Notes under the pieces: generated by a model | The model's database searches: none | What the model was told of the DNA's origin: nothing | Seen by the model: only the letters and a program-made list of their open reading frames with translations | Translations under genes and position numbers: made by a program | Origin: Lutjanus erythropterus | Taxonomy: Eukaryota > Chordata > Actinopteri > Lutjaniformes > Lutjanidae | Reading direction: 5' to 3' | DNA length: 64,000 bases | NCBI GenBank assembly: GCA_020091685.1 | Contig: CM034600.1 | Coordinates: 35,830,077 to 35,894,076 of the forward strand | Shown here: positions 45,161 to 56,757 of the stretch, piece after piece | Position numbering within the stretch: the stretch's first letter is position 1 | Layout of the letters: every line of letters starts with the position of its first letter

Positions 45161-48100
45161 TGCACACACAGACACTTTTTTGTTGTATTTGTTTATGTGT
45201 TGTTGTTTATTGATTTAAAGAATGTTTGTTTATTGATATAAAGAATGTTAGAAGTAGATTAAAGTTTGGGCCCTTTAATTCTTCCACAGAATAAACCAGA
45301 TTGAGTCAAAGACATTGAAGTTGCTGAGAAGAAGATGCACTGCAGTGTTTTTGATTCCTGATCCCTTTCACACTGACATCTTTGAGGCAATGACAGGCAT
45401 CTTGCTGTTGCTAGGCAACCACATACAAAAACTGTCAATCAGTTGCGAGCTTGCTATATGTGATGAATGAAGAGTCACAGTATTCTAGCTGTCCAAAGGA
45501 TTATCTGTTGAGCTTGACAGCTCATTCTTGAAGAAACAGGCCATTAACAAAACTATCTAAACTCTTATTACTCCTTTGTTTTGAGGCTTTCATCTGTGCC
45601 TCTACACAGCCTTCATCAACAGAGTTTGTTCTGGTGTCATGAAACTGGTCAGTCCATCACTTTGGTCCAGACTGAAATATCTCAGCACATACTGGATGGA
45701 CTGCTGTGATATTTTGTACCTTTAGACATTCATGATCTACAGAGGACATATTCGATGGGCCTCATCCATGAGCATGGTTACTTTGAATGCAATGTATGGA
45801 CCATAATATTTGGTACACACATGCCTCCAAGTCCTCCAAATTAAATGAAGCAATACATTGTTAGAAAGACATGTGGGAGCATGTTTTTGATTTAAGCAGG
45901 ATGAAGTAAAGCTGGCACAAATCACTGCTGCAAAATCAAAACTGTTTTCTGATCTCACTCGGTTAAGGTTGGTTAGGTGTAAACGTATAGTTAAGATGAT
46001 GGAATGATCATAGTTTGGATTTAAGTTTCTATGTCATTAACGTTAGGAGAGCTTTGTTGCCATGGTTACAATTTTAACCAAGAGGGAATTGCACCAACTG
46101 GTCCTTATCCTAAGTGCAAAGTTCTTTAGCATGGACTTTCCTTTGGTTGAATCAACCGAACTTTAGTCGTAACTTTGCCTGGTTTTAGCAAAGCCCGTTT
46201 ATTTGAATGAAGACTATGGCCGTGGCCTCGCAGGGTACTTTGCTATGACACATCGTTAACAGTCTTTCTCTGTCTTACTGATTTGTATCTAATATTTTCT
46301 AATTTGCAGCAACATTTTAGAGGATCAGTGATATCGAAAAGGCTATTTCATCTCACATTGAGGAAAGACAATTACTGGAGCTGCACAGTCAGCACAAGAA
46401 AATGCTGACTGCCAAGCAGCTCATCACAATAACAAATAAGAAATCAAAATGTTCATGAGCAAACATCTGTTTTAATTGATTTCACCACTGAACTAGTCAC
46501 AGCACATTCCCAGACTCTCAGTGCAATTTTGAGAGTTACTGACTGAGCAGAAACGTAATAAAATTTGTGAAACACTGCCGACGACAAATTCTTAACTTAA
46601 TTAAGTTTTTCCCAGTGTGTTGGCTACTCTGTCTTGATAAATGAGTGTGTCACTTTAAAGTTGGCTTAAGAGATCGGTGCAGTTCCTGTATTGCTTTGAT
46701 TTTGCACACAGTTCTTTTGAAAAGCACATCTTTTTGAGTATTCATGGCACAGAATAGCAGGTATCTGTGACGTATATCTGTATTAATCAGCCCAGATTTG
46801 ACGTTACGCCTGATCCTGATGAGCCATCAGATTTAAACCCACAGCAACGAGAGGGATGAAGTCTAGGTGGTGCAACTGGCATAACAATTAGGTTGGACTT
46901 AGAATGCCAAGTTTTGGCTGACTTAATGTACGTCCTGTTGGTGCAGCTGCTCCCACATGTTTAAGATCAAGTAACCGTCATGGCTTGGCTTAAAAGAAAC
47001 CAGTGCTGAGTGATTGATGGAAATGGGGAAACAAACATCAGTCTCCCATGTTAAAACCCAACATTTTGTTGTCTCATTCACCCACTTCCAACTTCAGTCC
47101 TCTGCAGACTTTGTGGCTTCACACAAATGTCACACTACTTCCTCCTTTGTTCCTGATGGACAAGAATCATAATTCCTAAAGCCATTTGAGAGCTTAGTCA
47201 CCTGAATGTGAAAACATGTTGTTCTCAGTCATTTGTTGAAACGAATGATGCTGCCGCTTTTCTTGGGAAGAAGTCTCCACAGTTATGTTCCCAACGGGAT
47301 GATCTTCTTCTCCACAGCAGCAGCGCTGTGTTTGTGGTATTTTCGAGCCATCTGCCACACCAGTCTGGCAAAAAGCACATTATTTTTCAGAAAGAAAACT
47401 TTCAGCCACAACATAAATCTCTACTTATCCAGAAGACTCCTGCATGTCTATGGGAAGGAACATCGAGGATATCATTAAAAGAGGGTTTTAAGTGGATTTT
47501 ACATTGGAACCAATGTTTACATATTACTCATATAGCCCAAAAATAAGAATTTGCTTCCAAGAGCTTTGAAATCAAAAGACCATCTTCTTCCAAAATGGAC
47601 ATTGCAATAGATGCCATAAATAAAAAGCAGAGATGGACAGGTAACAATAGTAAGGGTTATGATATGGTGAATCAGAATTATTACAGCACCTGGAGGATAG
47701 ACTACACATACACACAATTATGTGAAATGTGTCCTTGTGCCAAACCTCAAGGACACAAGTCACACAATCCCCTGTGTTCACACACGCTAAGTCTGTTTTC
47801 CTCCATGATTTGCACTTGAGTCATCCAAGAACACCAGACTTGCTGGATGGATAAAACATGAGGTGCTCGCTGCGGGGATCATCGTCATCCTCAGTCAGCA
47901 ACGTACAATAACAGCTGAATGAATGTGTCAGTAACTCCTGACACATGAGTTGAGTGTCTCACTTCCTTCTCTGATCTTCTGTCATTACTGGTTTATTTTT
48001 GTCCATCCACCTTGTTTTCCAGGCGCTTGCAAGTGATGATGATTGATGGGAATATTTATATTTGCTGGTATGTATTCACAATGGACGTATTATTAAAAAT

Positions 48101-48421
48101 TTAAGCATGTTAATGTATGTATGTATACTGTATGTTTTGGCTATGCAACTAAATCCCTGCAGTCTGTAAAGGTGGTTGGAAAAGCTTGGTCTTCTGCAGA
48201 GGACAGCAGCTAGTCATTTTGAATTCCCTGCAGTTACAACAGACCCAGTGACAACCTAATGAAAAACAACAGAAATAGAAAATATAGTAGAAAGACAGAG
48301 CACCATATATAGTATATTTTCCCTTCAGTGGAGACATGAAACTGCCTCCCCTCAAACGCAATGCAACTACTGTGTGCAGTGAACAGTTGAGATAACCTTG
48401 GTCTAATCTCCATAAACAGAT
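45161..48421. other. no recognised gene
   Basis: AT-rich sequence with short open frames only. A faint R1-like patch (GGTTAGGTGTAAACG near 45971) and two GTGCAACTGG/GCACCAACTGG words in opposite orientation (about 46094 and 46872) may be ends of a decayed element. Confidence 0.45.
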
Positions 48422-48590
48422 ATTCAATTCAATTCAATTTTATTTGTGTGACACCAAATTATAAAGTTAAGTCAGTGCATTTATGAAATAGAACAGGTCA
48501 AGACTGTACTCTTTATGAATTTCATTGTTTCCATAGAGGCAAGCACTGAGAGAGAATATGAATGAAGAATCTATGGAAGGGGAAAGATTT
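48422..48590 (-). mobile_element. LINE 3'-end fragment (second common teleost type)
   Basis: ATTCAATTCAATTCAATTTT, ATTTGTGTGACACCAAATTA, GAACAGGTCAAGACTGTACT, CTTTATGAATTTCATTG and AGGCAAGCACTGAGAGAG, then AAGGGGAAAGATTTTGG, follow the reverse complement of a widespread teleost LINE tail. No coding part is attached. Confidence 0.75.
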
Positions 48591-48862
48591 TGGTGTCTGA
48601 AGTGTTCTGGTTTCCACTTGTAGTCTGAGGAATATTACCTTTTAAATGGGCTTTGGTTGCATGCAGGTAAACATGGCAGAGTGAACACATTAGCCGAAAT
48701 GCAATCTTGAAACCCATCAGCTAATGTCTGATGGCGATTTAGCTTTTTAAAATTAATCTGCATTCATTATGCAACAAAAAAACCCCTGGTTGTAGACACA
48801 GTGTCTCAGCTCCAGCTTCATTCTTGTGTCTCAAGTTTAGACTGTAGTGTGATGTCACCCAC

Positions 48863-49319
48863 TAGCGATGTGCAAATCCTGTCTCAATCGTTCAAAACTC
48901 CTGATTCTTTTCAGTGAATCGGGAGTGACAAGTCCTTATCTCAACCTACTCATTCACTGATTTGCCCTCCCTGTGTGCTATTATTGTGCAAACTGCAAAG
49001 ACGAGGTCATCATGGGTCTCTCACACTCTTATATTGAGAGTATTTATGAAAATGTATCAAGGTAGTTACTGTATCAACCTAGCCCTGTGAGAAAAGCAAC
49101 TACTTAAGCACTTGCACAACTGCCACATGACTCTTGTCACTATCAGAATTTGATCCATTCAGACTGATAACATTTTGAAAGTCTGCATCTGCACAATTAA
49201 AATGATGTTCAAGTTAGCAGAGGGTGTAACTGGAATTTTGGCTGAGTGACTTGAAAACCCGATAATTTTGAGTGAGTGACTCATTCAAACTTGATTCAGT
49301 GAAAAGAGTTGTACATTAC
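48863..49319 (+). repeat. dispersed repeat R2, short copy
   Basis: It matches the two flanks of 21283-22100 but lacks the GC-rich interior. The ends GATGTGCAAATCC (left) and TTGTACATTA (right, GTACAA-type when reversed) are compatible with short imperfect inverted ends. An 8-bp target duplication could not be demonstrated. Confidence 0.75.
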
Positions 49320-49658
49320 CCACAGGTTTCTGAAGAGCCATCCTGTAGCACAGTGTTGATTCCAGCAGTGCTTAACTCTGCTGAAGTGGGCTGAATGAAG
49401 TGGCTAGCCTGATGGCACCCACCTGTGACTCCAAGTGGCCCTTCATCGACTGAATAACTTTAAGCGTTAATGAGACACTATTATTTATAACTTTATTTTA
49501 TTGTTTTGACTTGTTTTGTTGTTCTAAAAGTAGGTGTTTTATGGCACAACCATTATTTTTCACTGTAAAAACTTTAGTAAGACCATCACTAAGACTCTTT
49601 TCTGATTCATAGCTATAGGCACAACTGGCACAAATGTCATTTAGTCAGTGAAATAAAG

Positions 49659-50140
49659 AGACCTGCTCTGCCACAACAATGTGGATCAAGGTTCTGCACT
49701 TGATGGCGGGATTGTACTCTGAGCTGCCAGAATGTAACACACAAGAGTCTGGAAGGCCAAAGGGAGGAGGACTTCCTCCTCAGTTTTCCTCAATAAAAGT
49801 TGATGGACAATGTTTCCCAGATGTTGAACTTTTCATGTGAAGATGTTGAGTATTTTATTGTCATCATCTTGTTGCTGCTGTTTACATTCAGCCTGACACA
49901 AAGTCTCAAAAAATGCAGTACTGAATTATTTTTTGGGACGTATATGTGCACATATATATACATAAAAAACCAAGGCCAACACATTGTTTTATTTTATGTT
50001 GTTTTATATTTTATCCTATTCCATTTAATTATCTACCTATGTGTTGGATTTTCTGTGCAGCATGAAGGAACTACAATTCTGATCTGTCATACAACCTGCA
50101 TGTGTTGCATGATGATAGTGACTGACCTTGATATCTTGAC
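49659..50140 (+). mobile_element. dispersed repeat R4, plus copy
   Basis: This is the counterpart, in opposite orientation, of 13961-14465. GAGACCTGCTCTG, GGATCAAGGTTCTGCACTTG, GTTGATGGACAATGTTTCCC, TTCATGTGAAGATGTTGA, TTGTTGCTGCTGTTTACATT and CATGAAGGAACTACAATTCT recur in order. About 100 bp of AT-rich sequence near 49935-50055 is extra relative to the other copy. Confidence 0.7.
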
Positions 50141-50185
50141 TGCTGGAAGAAGTGTTTCACAATATTCACCTCACAATTTGTTCCT

Positions 50186-50328
<143 letters not shown>

Positions 50329-50339
50329 CACATCCACTT

Positions 50340-50640
50340 TGGCAAATGTAGGGCAAATTAAAGAGGTGATATGCCTAATAGCTCAAGAAAATCCAATTAC
50401 CTCCTTTATTACATCTAATTATACTCTTGAATTTGGCATTAATCCAGCCCATGTGTGCTGATGATCTTATTACCAGCAAAGCAGCTTTCAGACACTAATA
50501 TAGAAATGTGACATCTTCCTTGGAATTCAGTTAACATCTTTTGAATATATGAGCTTAACATTAACTTGATCTGACAATTTCACTGTCATCACAGTTCTTG
50601 CAGTCAGCTCTGTAATTCTATTTGATTTGATTATTATTAT
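50340..50640. promoter_or_regulatory. candidate conserved non-coding element
   Basis: Non-repetitive sequence rich in homeobox-type TAATTA/ATTA words (AATCCAATTACCTCC, CATCTAATTATACTC, GGCATTAATCCAGC, CTTATTACCAGC), lying between two microsatellites. It has the texture of developmental enhancers. Unverified. Confidence 0.22.
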
Positions 50641-50663
50641 AGCTCATTCCCAATATTTTTTCT

Positions 50664-50666
<3 letters not shown>

Positions 50667-50703
<37 letters not shown>

Positions 50704-50730
50704 CACACACACACACACACACACACACAC
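50667..50730. repeat. (CA)n microsatellite
   Basis: About 31 CA units with one CAACAC interruption at 50700. Confidence 0.97.
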
Positions 50731-50836
50731 TTATGTAATGCCAGTAATCGATACTGTCACTACAAACACAAGTTGTATTCTCCGATTACAAATAATACCT
50801 TCATCTTTGAACCTATGTCTTACAAGGAGCCAAATA

Positions 50837-50852
50837 GTGTGTGTGTGTCTGT

Positions 50853-50908
<56 letters not shown>
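50837..50908. repeat. (TG)n microsatellite
   Basis: TG run with TCTG interruptions at the start and a long pure run afterwards. Facing the CA tract about 107 bp upstream. Confidence 0.97.
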
Positions 50909-50909
<1 letters not shown>

Positions 50910-52895
50910 TTCAGTTTGTTAGAAAACTTGTCTCAATTTTTACAGCGAGTGTTTGATAGTGTTCACCGGCACAGGAGTAATAAATCTAAGTGACAGTAAT
51001 AGCATGCCTGTTGCCAATGTTAAGTGTCAACTCTGGAACATTTTGATGGACATTTTAATCAGTAAAGACGCCCAAATGTATCACGGCATTGATTCATTTT
51101 TCATATTTAGGCCAGCCAAAAGGTTTACTGCATGGCTGCAAGTTAATTGTGATGCTTCTTTTGTTGTCAGAGATATGATATTTGTCTTTTGTGCAGGTGG
51201 CATTTGAAGAGAAAACTGTTCGATAGCTCTGAATACCAATTTGGTTCTCCTTTGTTATCGATTTCTGAAATCTCACTGAGATTTTAAGTTTCCAAAGATA
51301 ACATAATTGGTTGAATTTAAAGAAACGGTAACACAAGAGAGCTGGTATACACCTGTTTCATGTACCGATGCAGATGACACAAATGTAACAAATCAGGTTT
51401 AAATAATTCACTTCCTTGAATTAAGTAAGTGAACAAACAAATATCTAACACATATTTAAACCACTTATCTGTCTGCAAAAATTCAAGTGAAATGTCACAG
51501 CAAAACACAGCAAAATATCATCTTGATCAATGGGAATGATGACCAAAACTACAAAAATTTGATAATATGTTAAAAAGTTCAACATCTGTCTATCAACTTT
51601 GTCCGTGTTTGAACACACAGTATCATCTGTGCAAACACAGACTCCTCTTCCCGTCGTCCCGCTTGTTCTTGTGCGTTGCATCCTGTCAACACAAAGTACG
51701 CACTGGCCGCCGAGTGCAACACCTTGATCTGGGATGTCAGATTTGGGTACAACAGATTCCCATTTTGTCTGGTATAGGTGATACAAGTTTTAGTGATAAA
51801 ATTAAATTATGTTTAATCTCATGTTTTAATTTCATATGCAACATTACTTATATTGCCAATACTTCACAAGGAAAAGAAAGAAATGATATGCCACCACATA
51901 ATATTTCTAACCAACATAATAAACAAATGTTTTGAAATGTTTGTCAAATGTTCAAAATAAACACATCATTACATTCTGTCTAGATCATTTTGGAGAAAAC
52001 CCTATATGAACATTATTATTTTAGAAGACATGGTTGAACAACACCGGTTCCACTAATCAGTATTTAATGAATTAATGTTGCAGATCAAAGGTTTGTGACC
52101 TCCAGGACGATCTTTGTGAGGGAAATCTACGTTATTGAGCAAAGTGAACTAAAACATAAGAGAGCTGACCTCCATCCTCACCATAGCAACCAGTTTCATT
52201 CATCTTCTATCTTTCGCTGGCTGTACTCTTAATTGTACTCTCTTTAGTCAAAGCAATTATCTTACCTCTCTGTGATCTTTTCTTTCTCTCCTAAAAGCTA
52301 TGACACATGAGGATGTGAAAAAGAGGTCTATTGATCTGATCCTGATTTATTTATGTGGTGACCCTGTTATGTTTCATTTATTATCAGTTTTGTCACAAAA
52401 ATAATTCATCTGATAAAACAGCCTTTTGTCAGAAGGAAGCATGCCATCTAAATTATTGCCCCACTCCTACATACAATTTCTAATTAAATGAGTAGCTTCT
52501 CTGTCCTTGTAAATTTTATTGTTTTTCTTAACATTACATTTAGTGTTCAGGCTGTAGAGCTGGTGTCTACTTAAACATCAAATTTTGATCAGATTTTAGA
52601 AAGCACGCATAAAGAAAGGTTAGATGACCAGCTATAGCTAGCTAACATTAGCATTCTGCCTCTGTCCAAAAAAAAAAAACAAATTAGAAATCTCTTCACC
52701 CATCACCCAAAGAGATTCAGTTAATATTAGCTGCACATGGCGATCTATATTTCAGGGTGCAAGTTTTGCTCATTTTCTATTTGCCTGCTAGCAAGATATA
52801 CCAATATAGCCAACATATATTGAGGGATGTTGCTAATGAGTGTTAATTTTGAGAGAGGCTGATGACACAAGGCAAGTAGGCAGTGCATTGCTATT
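50909..52895. other. no recognised gene
   Basis: AT-rich sequence with short open frames (up to 122 codons at 51567-51935) without recognisable motifs. Confidence 0.55.
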
Positions 52896-53070
52896 GCTGA
52901 GGCAGTAGAAAGCAACTGCACCACTGACAAACAAAAACTTATTTTCTGCCATTTCAAGGATGCATTATTCAAATAGTAGGATGCACATACTAGCTGAGTT
53001 CACAACACACATGCAATCTGCTTTTAGGCACTGAAGTTGATCTACGGTCATAAAAGTAACATTCTGATAA
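52896..53070 (+). repeat. dispersed repeat R3, copy 2
   Basis: It aligns with 22187-22386: GAGGCAGTAGAAAGCAACTG, CACTGACAAACAAAAAC, GCATTATTCAAATAGTA, GAGTTCACAA, GGCACTGAAGTTGATC and GTCATAAAAGTAACA. Confidence 0.75.
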
Positions 53071-53148
53071 ATAACAGGTGGGTTGGAAGTAAAGGGTGAA
53101 GCCTAAGAGAGCGCCGCATTTCATTTACACGAGGCACAGCAGCTATAA

Positions 53149-53571
53149 TGTCATTGTGTAAGCGGTGGTTTAGGACCCAGAAACAGACACAGACACAGCA
53201 GGTGGTTGCAAAAGGTAAAGGGATTTATTGTGACAACCAAGGATGAAGAGTGAGGGGCGCTGGAGAAGTCAGGGACAAACAGGCAGATCAGTGAGCCGGA
53301 GCAGGGTTTATAGATGGCTGGATCTGGAGATCTTGGCGCTGGAATTCTGCAGCACACAAAAATGACGTTAGATAAAGGTAGCACAAAGAAAAACACTAGA
53401 ATCTCTCAAGTTATACAAAGTATACTGAGGGGCAATAGAGAGGCCAACAGAGCCGGCTGAACAATCTGGTGCTGAATGGCTGGAGAGCTGGCTGCTCAAG
53501 CAGAGTGTTGATGAGGTGATTGCAGGCAGGTGTAGAGGTCCAGTAGGTGCCAGATGAGGTAGCTGCACCAC

Positions 53572-53639
<68 letters not shown>

Positions 53640-53716
53640 GAGGAGGAGACAGGGAAACAAGGAGAGCTCAGGGAAACACAAAGAAAACAACTGGAGTCGC
53701 AGGCTAAGCCGTGACA
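53149..53716 (-). mobile_element. possible solo LTR (LTR retrotransposon fossil)
   Basis: Read on the minus strand it begins TGTCACGGCTTAGCC and ends near ACACAATGACA, so it has TG...CA edges. It carries an AATAAA signal (ACAATAAATCCC), followed by a CCTGCTGTGTCTGTG region and GGGTCCTAAACCACC. This layout resembles LTRs of teleost Gypsy-like elements. No internal coding region or second LTR is seen nearby, so it would be an old solo LTR. A clear target duplication was not found and the family is uncertain. A CA microsatellite has expanded inside it. Confidence 0.4.
53573..53637. repeat. (CA)n microsatellite
   Basis: About 32 CA units inside the possible LTR. Confidence 0.97.
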
Positions 53717-56018
53717 TATTGTTTAAATCCAATAGGATCGATCAGATGTGTAATGTTTGTATGTATGTATTTTGTTCTTCTAGGGTGTCATTTGAGCATC
53801 TCCTTTGCTTCTTCAACTTGCAGAATCCATCATTTTTTCACCAGAGGCAGGCGATGTGGCTCTTGAGAGATGTTACACCCAAAACACACCTCTCAGTAAA
53901 TAAGAGACTAAATACAACCCTATTCAAATTATTTAAATAGCTAAAAAAAGAGTTAGAAACACTCTGGGTGCACTTTAGACCCTGCACTTTAAATTGCCTG
54001 AATAGGTCTCAGGTCTTGGTACTTAGTTACTTGGTAATGCGTTACTCTGTTCGTCTTTTAATTTCCTGCTTTTAACTCAGCCGACTGAGAGCATTTCCCT
54101 GTTCACTGCAGCCAGTCTCATCTTGCCTTGACCTCTGTTCACCAACCATTTTGTCGCTGCTAAGCTATGCTCTTTCAAACCAGCTGTCAGCTCTTATTTC
54201 AGCGCGTGAATGACGTGACCCACCACGACCTCTCCGCCTCCAGTTTTTTTTTTTTTAATCAAAGCCAGACCCAGTGCTTCGATCTTTGGGTTCATTAAGT
54301 GAGGTTATCGGAATCTTTCAGGTCGGACCTGCCTCAGGCAAAGGCTCCATGTTCTTTAGATCTACAGCAGTGTGGCTCATAGCATAGACACTGTATTTCT
54401 ATCATTGATTTCACATTGAGCTTAATGGCCAATGGCTCTTATATTTCTTCAGATTTCCCAATATTATTATCCCTAACTCAATCAATAAATGAATTATTGT
54501 TCTCTATGCTCTAATGGCTATGCCCTAATCACTGAAGCGCTGTTGAAACAATAGGACACGAAAATAGTCGCTTTAAAAACCTTTATTCCTCAGCCTGGTT
54601 TTACCTTGACCTGATCAATGTTTAATGAGCATGAACTGGTGAAAAGGAGTCGTGATAGTGATTATATATCATATATCATTTATCCTAGCCCTTTAAATGT
54701 TTAGATGAAACAGAAAGGTTGAAAGTTGTAAAGTAGTAACCTAGGCTACATTTACTTTTATTACTGTGATATAATCACATTTTTTGCACTTTGTACTTCC
54801 AGCATGGTTCATAATCAGTAATTTCACATTTTAATTCAAGGATTGTGTTTTGCAGGATTGCAAGTCTGTCTGAAACTGCTGGGTCTGCCCGATTGTCTGA
54901 CTGTCTGTAGCTGCTGGAGATACACATCACTGGGCAGTATCACTGTGTATCATTGGCCATGTGTCAGGGGTGTGAGATGTGGTCACACCTGACCCTGGCT
55001 TAGCAGTTAAATACAAAAAAATGCAATTAAATTAAGGATCATGTCATTATGAGGTTAAAAAGGGTTGCATCTACTCTAATTAATCATTGATTTAATGCAC
55101 CCAAGTGACCAAAATGAAATCACACCCACAATGTTACATGACTAACAGGTGCGACAACAATGTATTATGTTAGAATACTTGGATTACATTTTGTTGTGTC
55201 TAAGATACATGTGCTTTAGGCTAGGAGCCCCATCCGTCCGTCCAGCCGCAAAGTCGGGTCTGGAGGTGACAGTTCCAGCAGGGGACCCCAGACAACCTTT
55301 CTACTCTGAGTTTGCTGAAGAGAGGGCTGTGAACACAAGGCAATCAGTGATTTTCTGCTCAGAGTCAATATGACATGTCGCTAGATCATTTTCACTGTGT
55401 ATTTTTGCTGAATACCACACAAGTCACTGGAAAAGTGGAGAGACTCCAGATCTCTAAAAGCGCGGCTGCAGCGTTGCTCTAACCTGTTAATACGGTGCCG
55501 AAATAAAACCAACAGTTAATGCCATGAACTGCTCAAGTGAGTGTGAACCAGCTGTAATAAGTAATTTTCCCAACACTGGTTAAGTGATTTAAGTTGTTGA
55601 AACTTCTTCTTGGTGTGACGGTGCAGTGCTGTATGACATAAGCTGTCATTTCCTCCTGCATTCTGGAGGAATGAACAAACGAGTAAAACCCTAACACTTG
55701 TAGCATATCACACTCTCCCTGCTACAATGGCTGCAATTAAAAAGACCACATGATCCATGCAGATCAAACAAGACATTTATTCGTTCATGCATCACCAAAT
55801 GCTATATTACATGCAAAGCAGCGATATAATGCCATGCTGAATTAGCGTATTGTTGCTAGTGCAAAAATAAAGACTAAATTTTTTTACTGCTGTTTCATTA
55901 CTGTGTGTGGCCCAAAAACAGGAACCCACTCACACACACTGCAGTAGATCGGTAATTAATGTTGGTCAAATAAGGCTGATAAATCTACACCAGTGTCTCA
56001 TCTAAGAATATATTATGC

Positions 56019-56081
<63 letters not shown>

Positions 56082-56560
56082 TAATTAGCTGGATAATAAC
56101 CACCTGTGCTCCAGTCTTTTCTCAACAAATCATGCTTTAATAATTTGTCTTGCTAGGCTGGCAAAGAGTCTTCCAGGAGACACTAAAAACCTTTTGAAAA
56201 CATGTCAGCCTTGTTTGCTGTAAAAATCAGCGACCTCTGACCTCAGAGTGCCTGTCAGTACTGTGCTAATGAACATCCTCACTCACATAAACTAAAACAT
56301 CGGGGCGAGGTGCAGGAGCAGATTCAGCCGTTTTGATTCTCTGCAACATGTTCAGAATACATCTCGCCGTCTGGTGTTGCTCCAGTTTCCCCACACCAGT
56401 CCACTTTGCACTTCACAGCTCCGGCTCCCTGCTGCAGAGAAGAGAAGCTGACCGGATCCTACGGCCGTGGGATGAACTCTCTGAAAAAAGAGGAGCAGAG
56501 TCATCATCAATCTTCCTCTTTTTAAAACCTTCATTCTCACACTAAACCTCAGAAACCCAT
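53717..56560. other. no recognised gene
   Basis: No coding exon was supported. It contains the CA tract at 56020-56080, a small inverted repeat at 54963-54993 (GTCAGG..TGTGA / TCACACCTGAC), and at 56333-56500 sequence whose plus-strand translation near 56343 (LQ-VQN-RRLV pattern) faintly recalls a LINE C-terminus. Confidence 0.5.
56020..56080. repeat. (CA)n microsatellite
   Basis: About 30 uninterrupted CA units. Confidence 0.97.
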
Positions 56561-56757
56561 GCTACACTCTACTCTGCTCGTCTCCACAGTAGAACCTTTC
56601 TTTGTTCTTGGTAGAACTTTTTACGGTTCCACCTGACTGGTAAAAGGTTTCACCTACAACTCCCCATGGGAGGTTCTACAGTCAGCCCAATGGTGTAATG
56701 GCAGGTAGAACTCTTTTTTAGAACTCTATTTGGAACCCTTGATTCTAAAAGTGTAGC
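56561..56757. mobile_element. MITE of about 200 bp with GCTACACT ends
   Basis: The left GCTACACTCT and right AAAAGTGTAGC are inverted ends. The interior is built of GGTAGAAC, GTTCTAC, AGAACCTTT and GGAACCCTT words in both orientations (AGAACCTTTCTTTGTTCTTG, GGAGGTTCTACAG), as in a common teleost MITE. Confidence 0.72.

Noticed and set aside
46094-46960. Inverted GCACCAACTGG / GTGCAACTGG words about 780 bp apart as transposon ends
   Set aside because: The match is only about ten bases and no target duplication or second copy is visible.
47208-47546. 112-codon plus-strand open frame
   Set aside because: Mixed composition but no motif or splice context, and another frame is also open over much of the same stretch.
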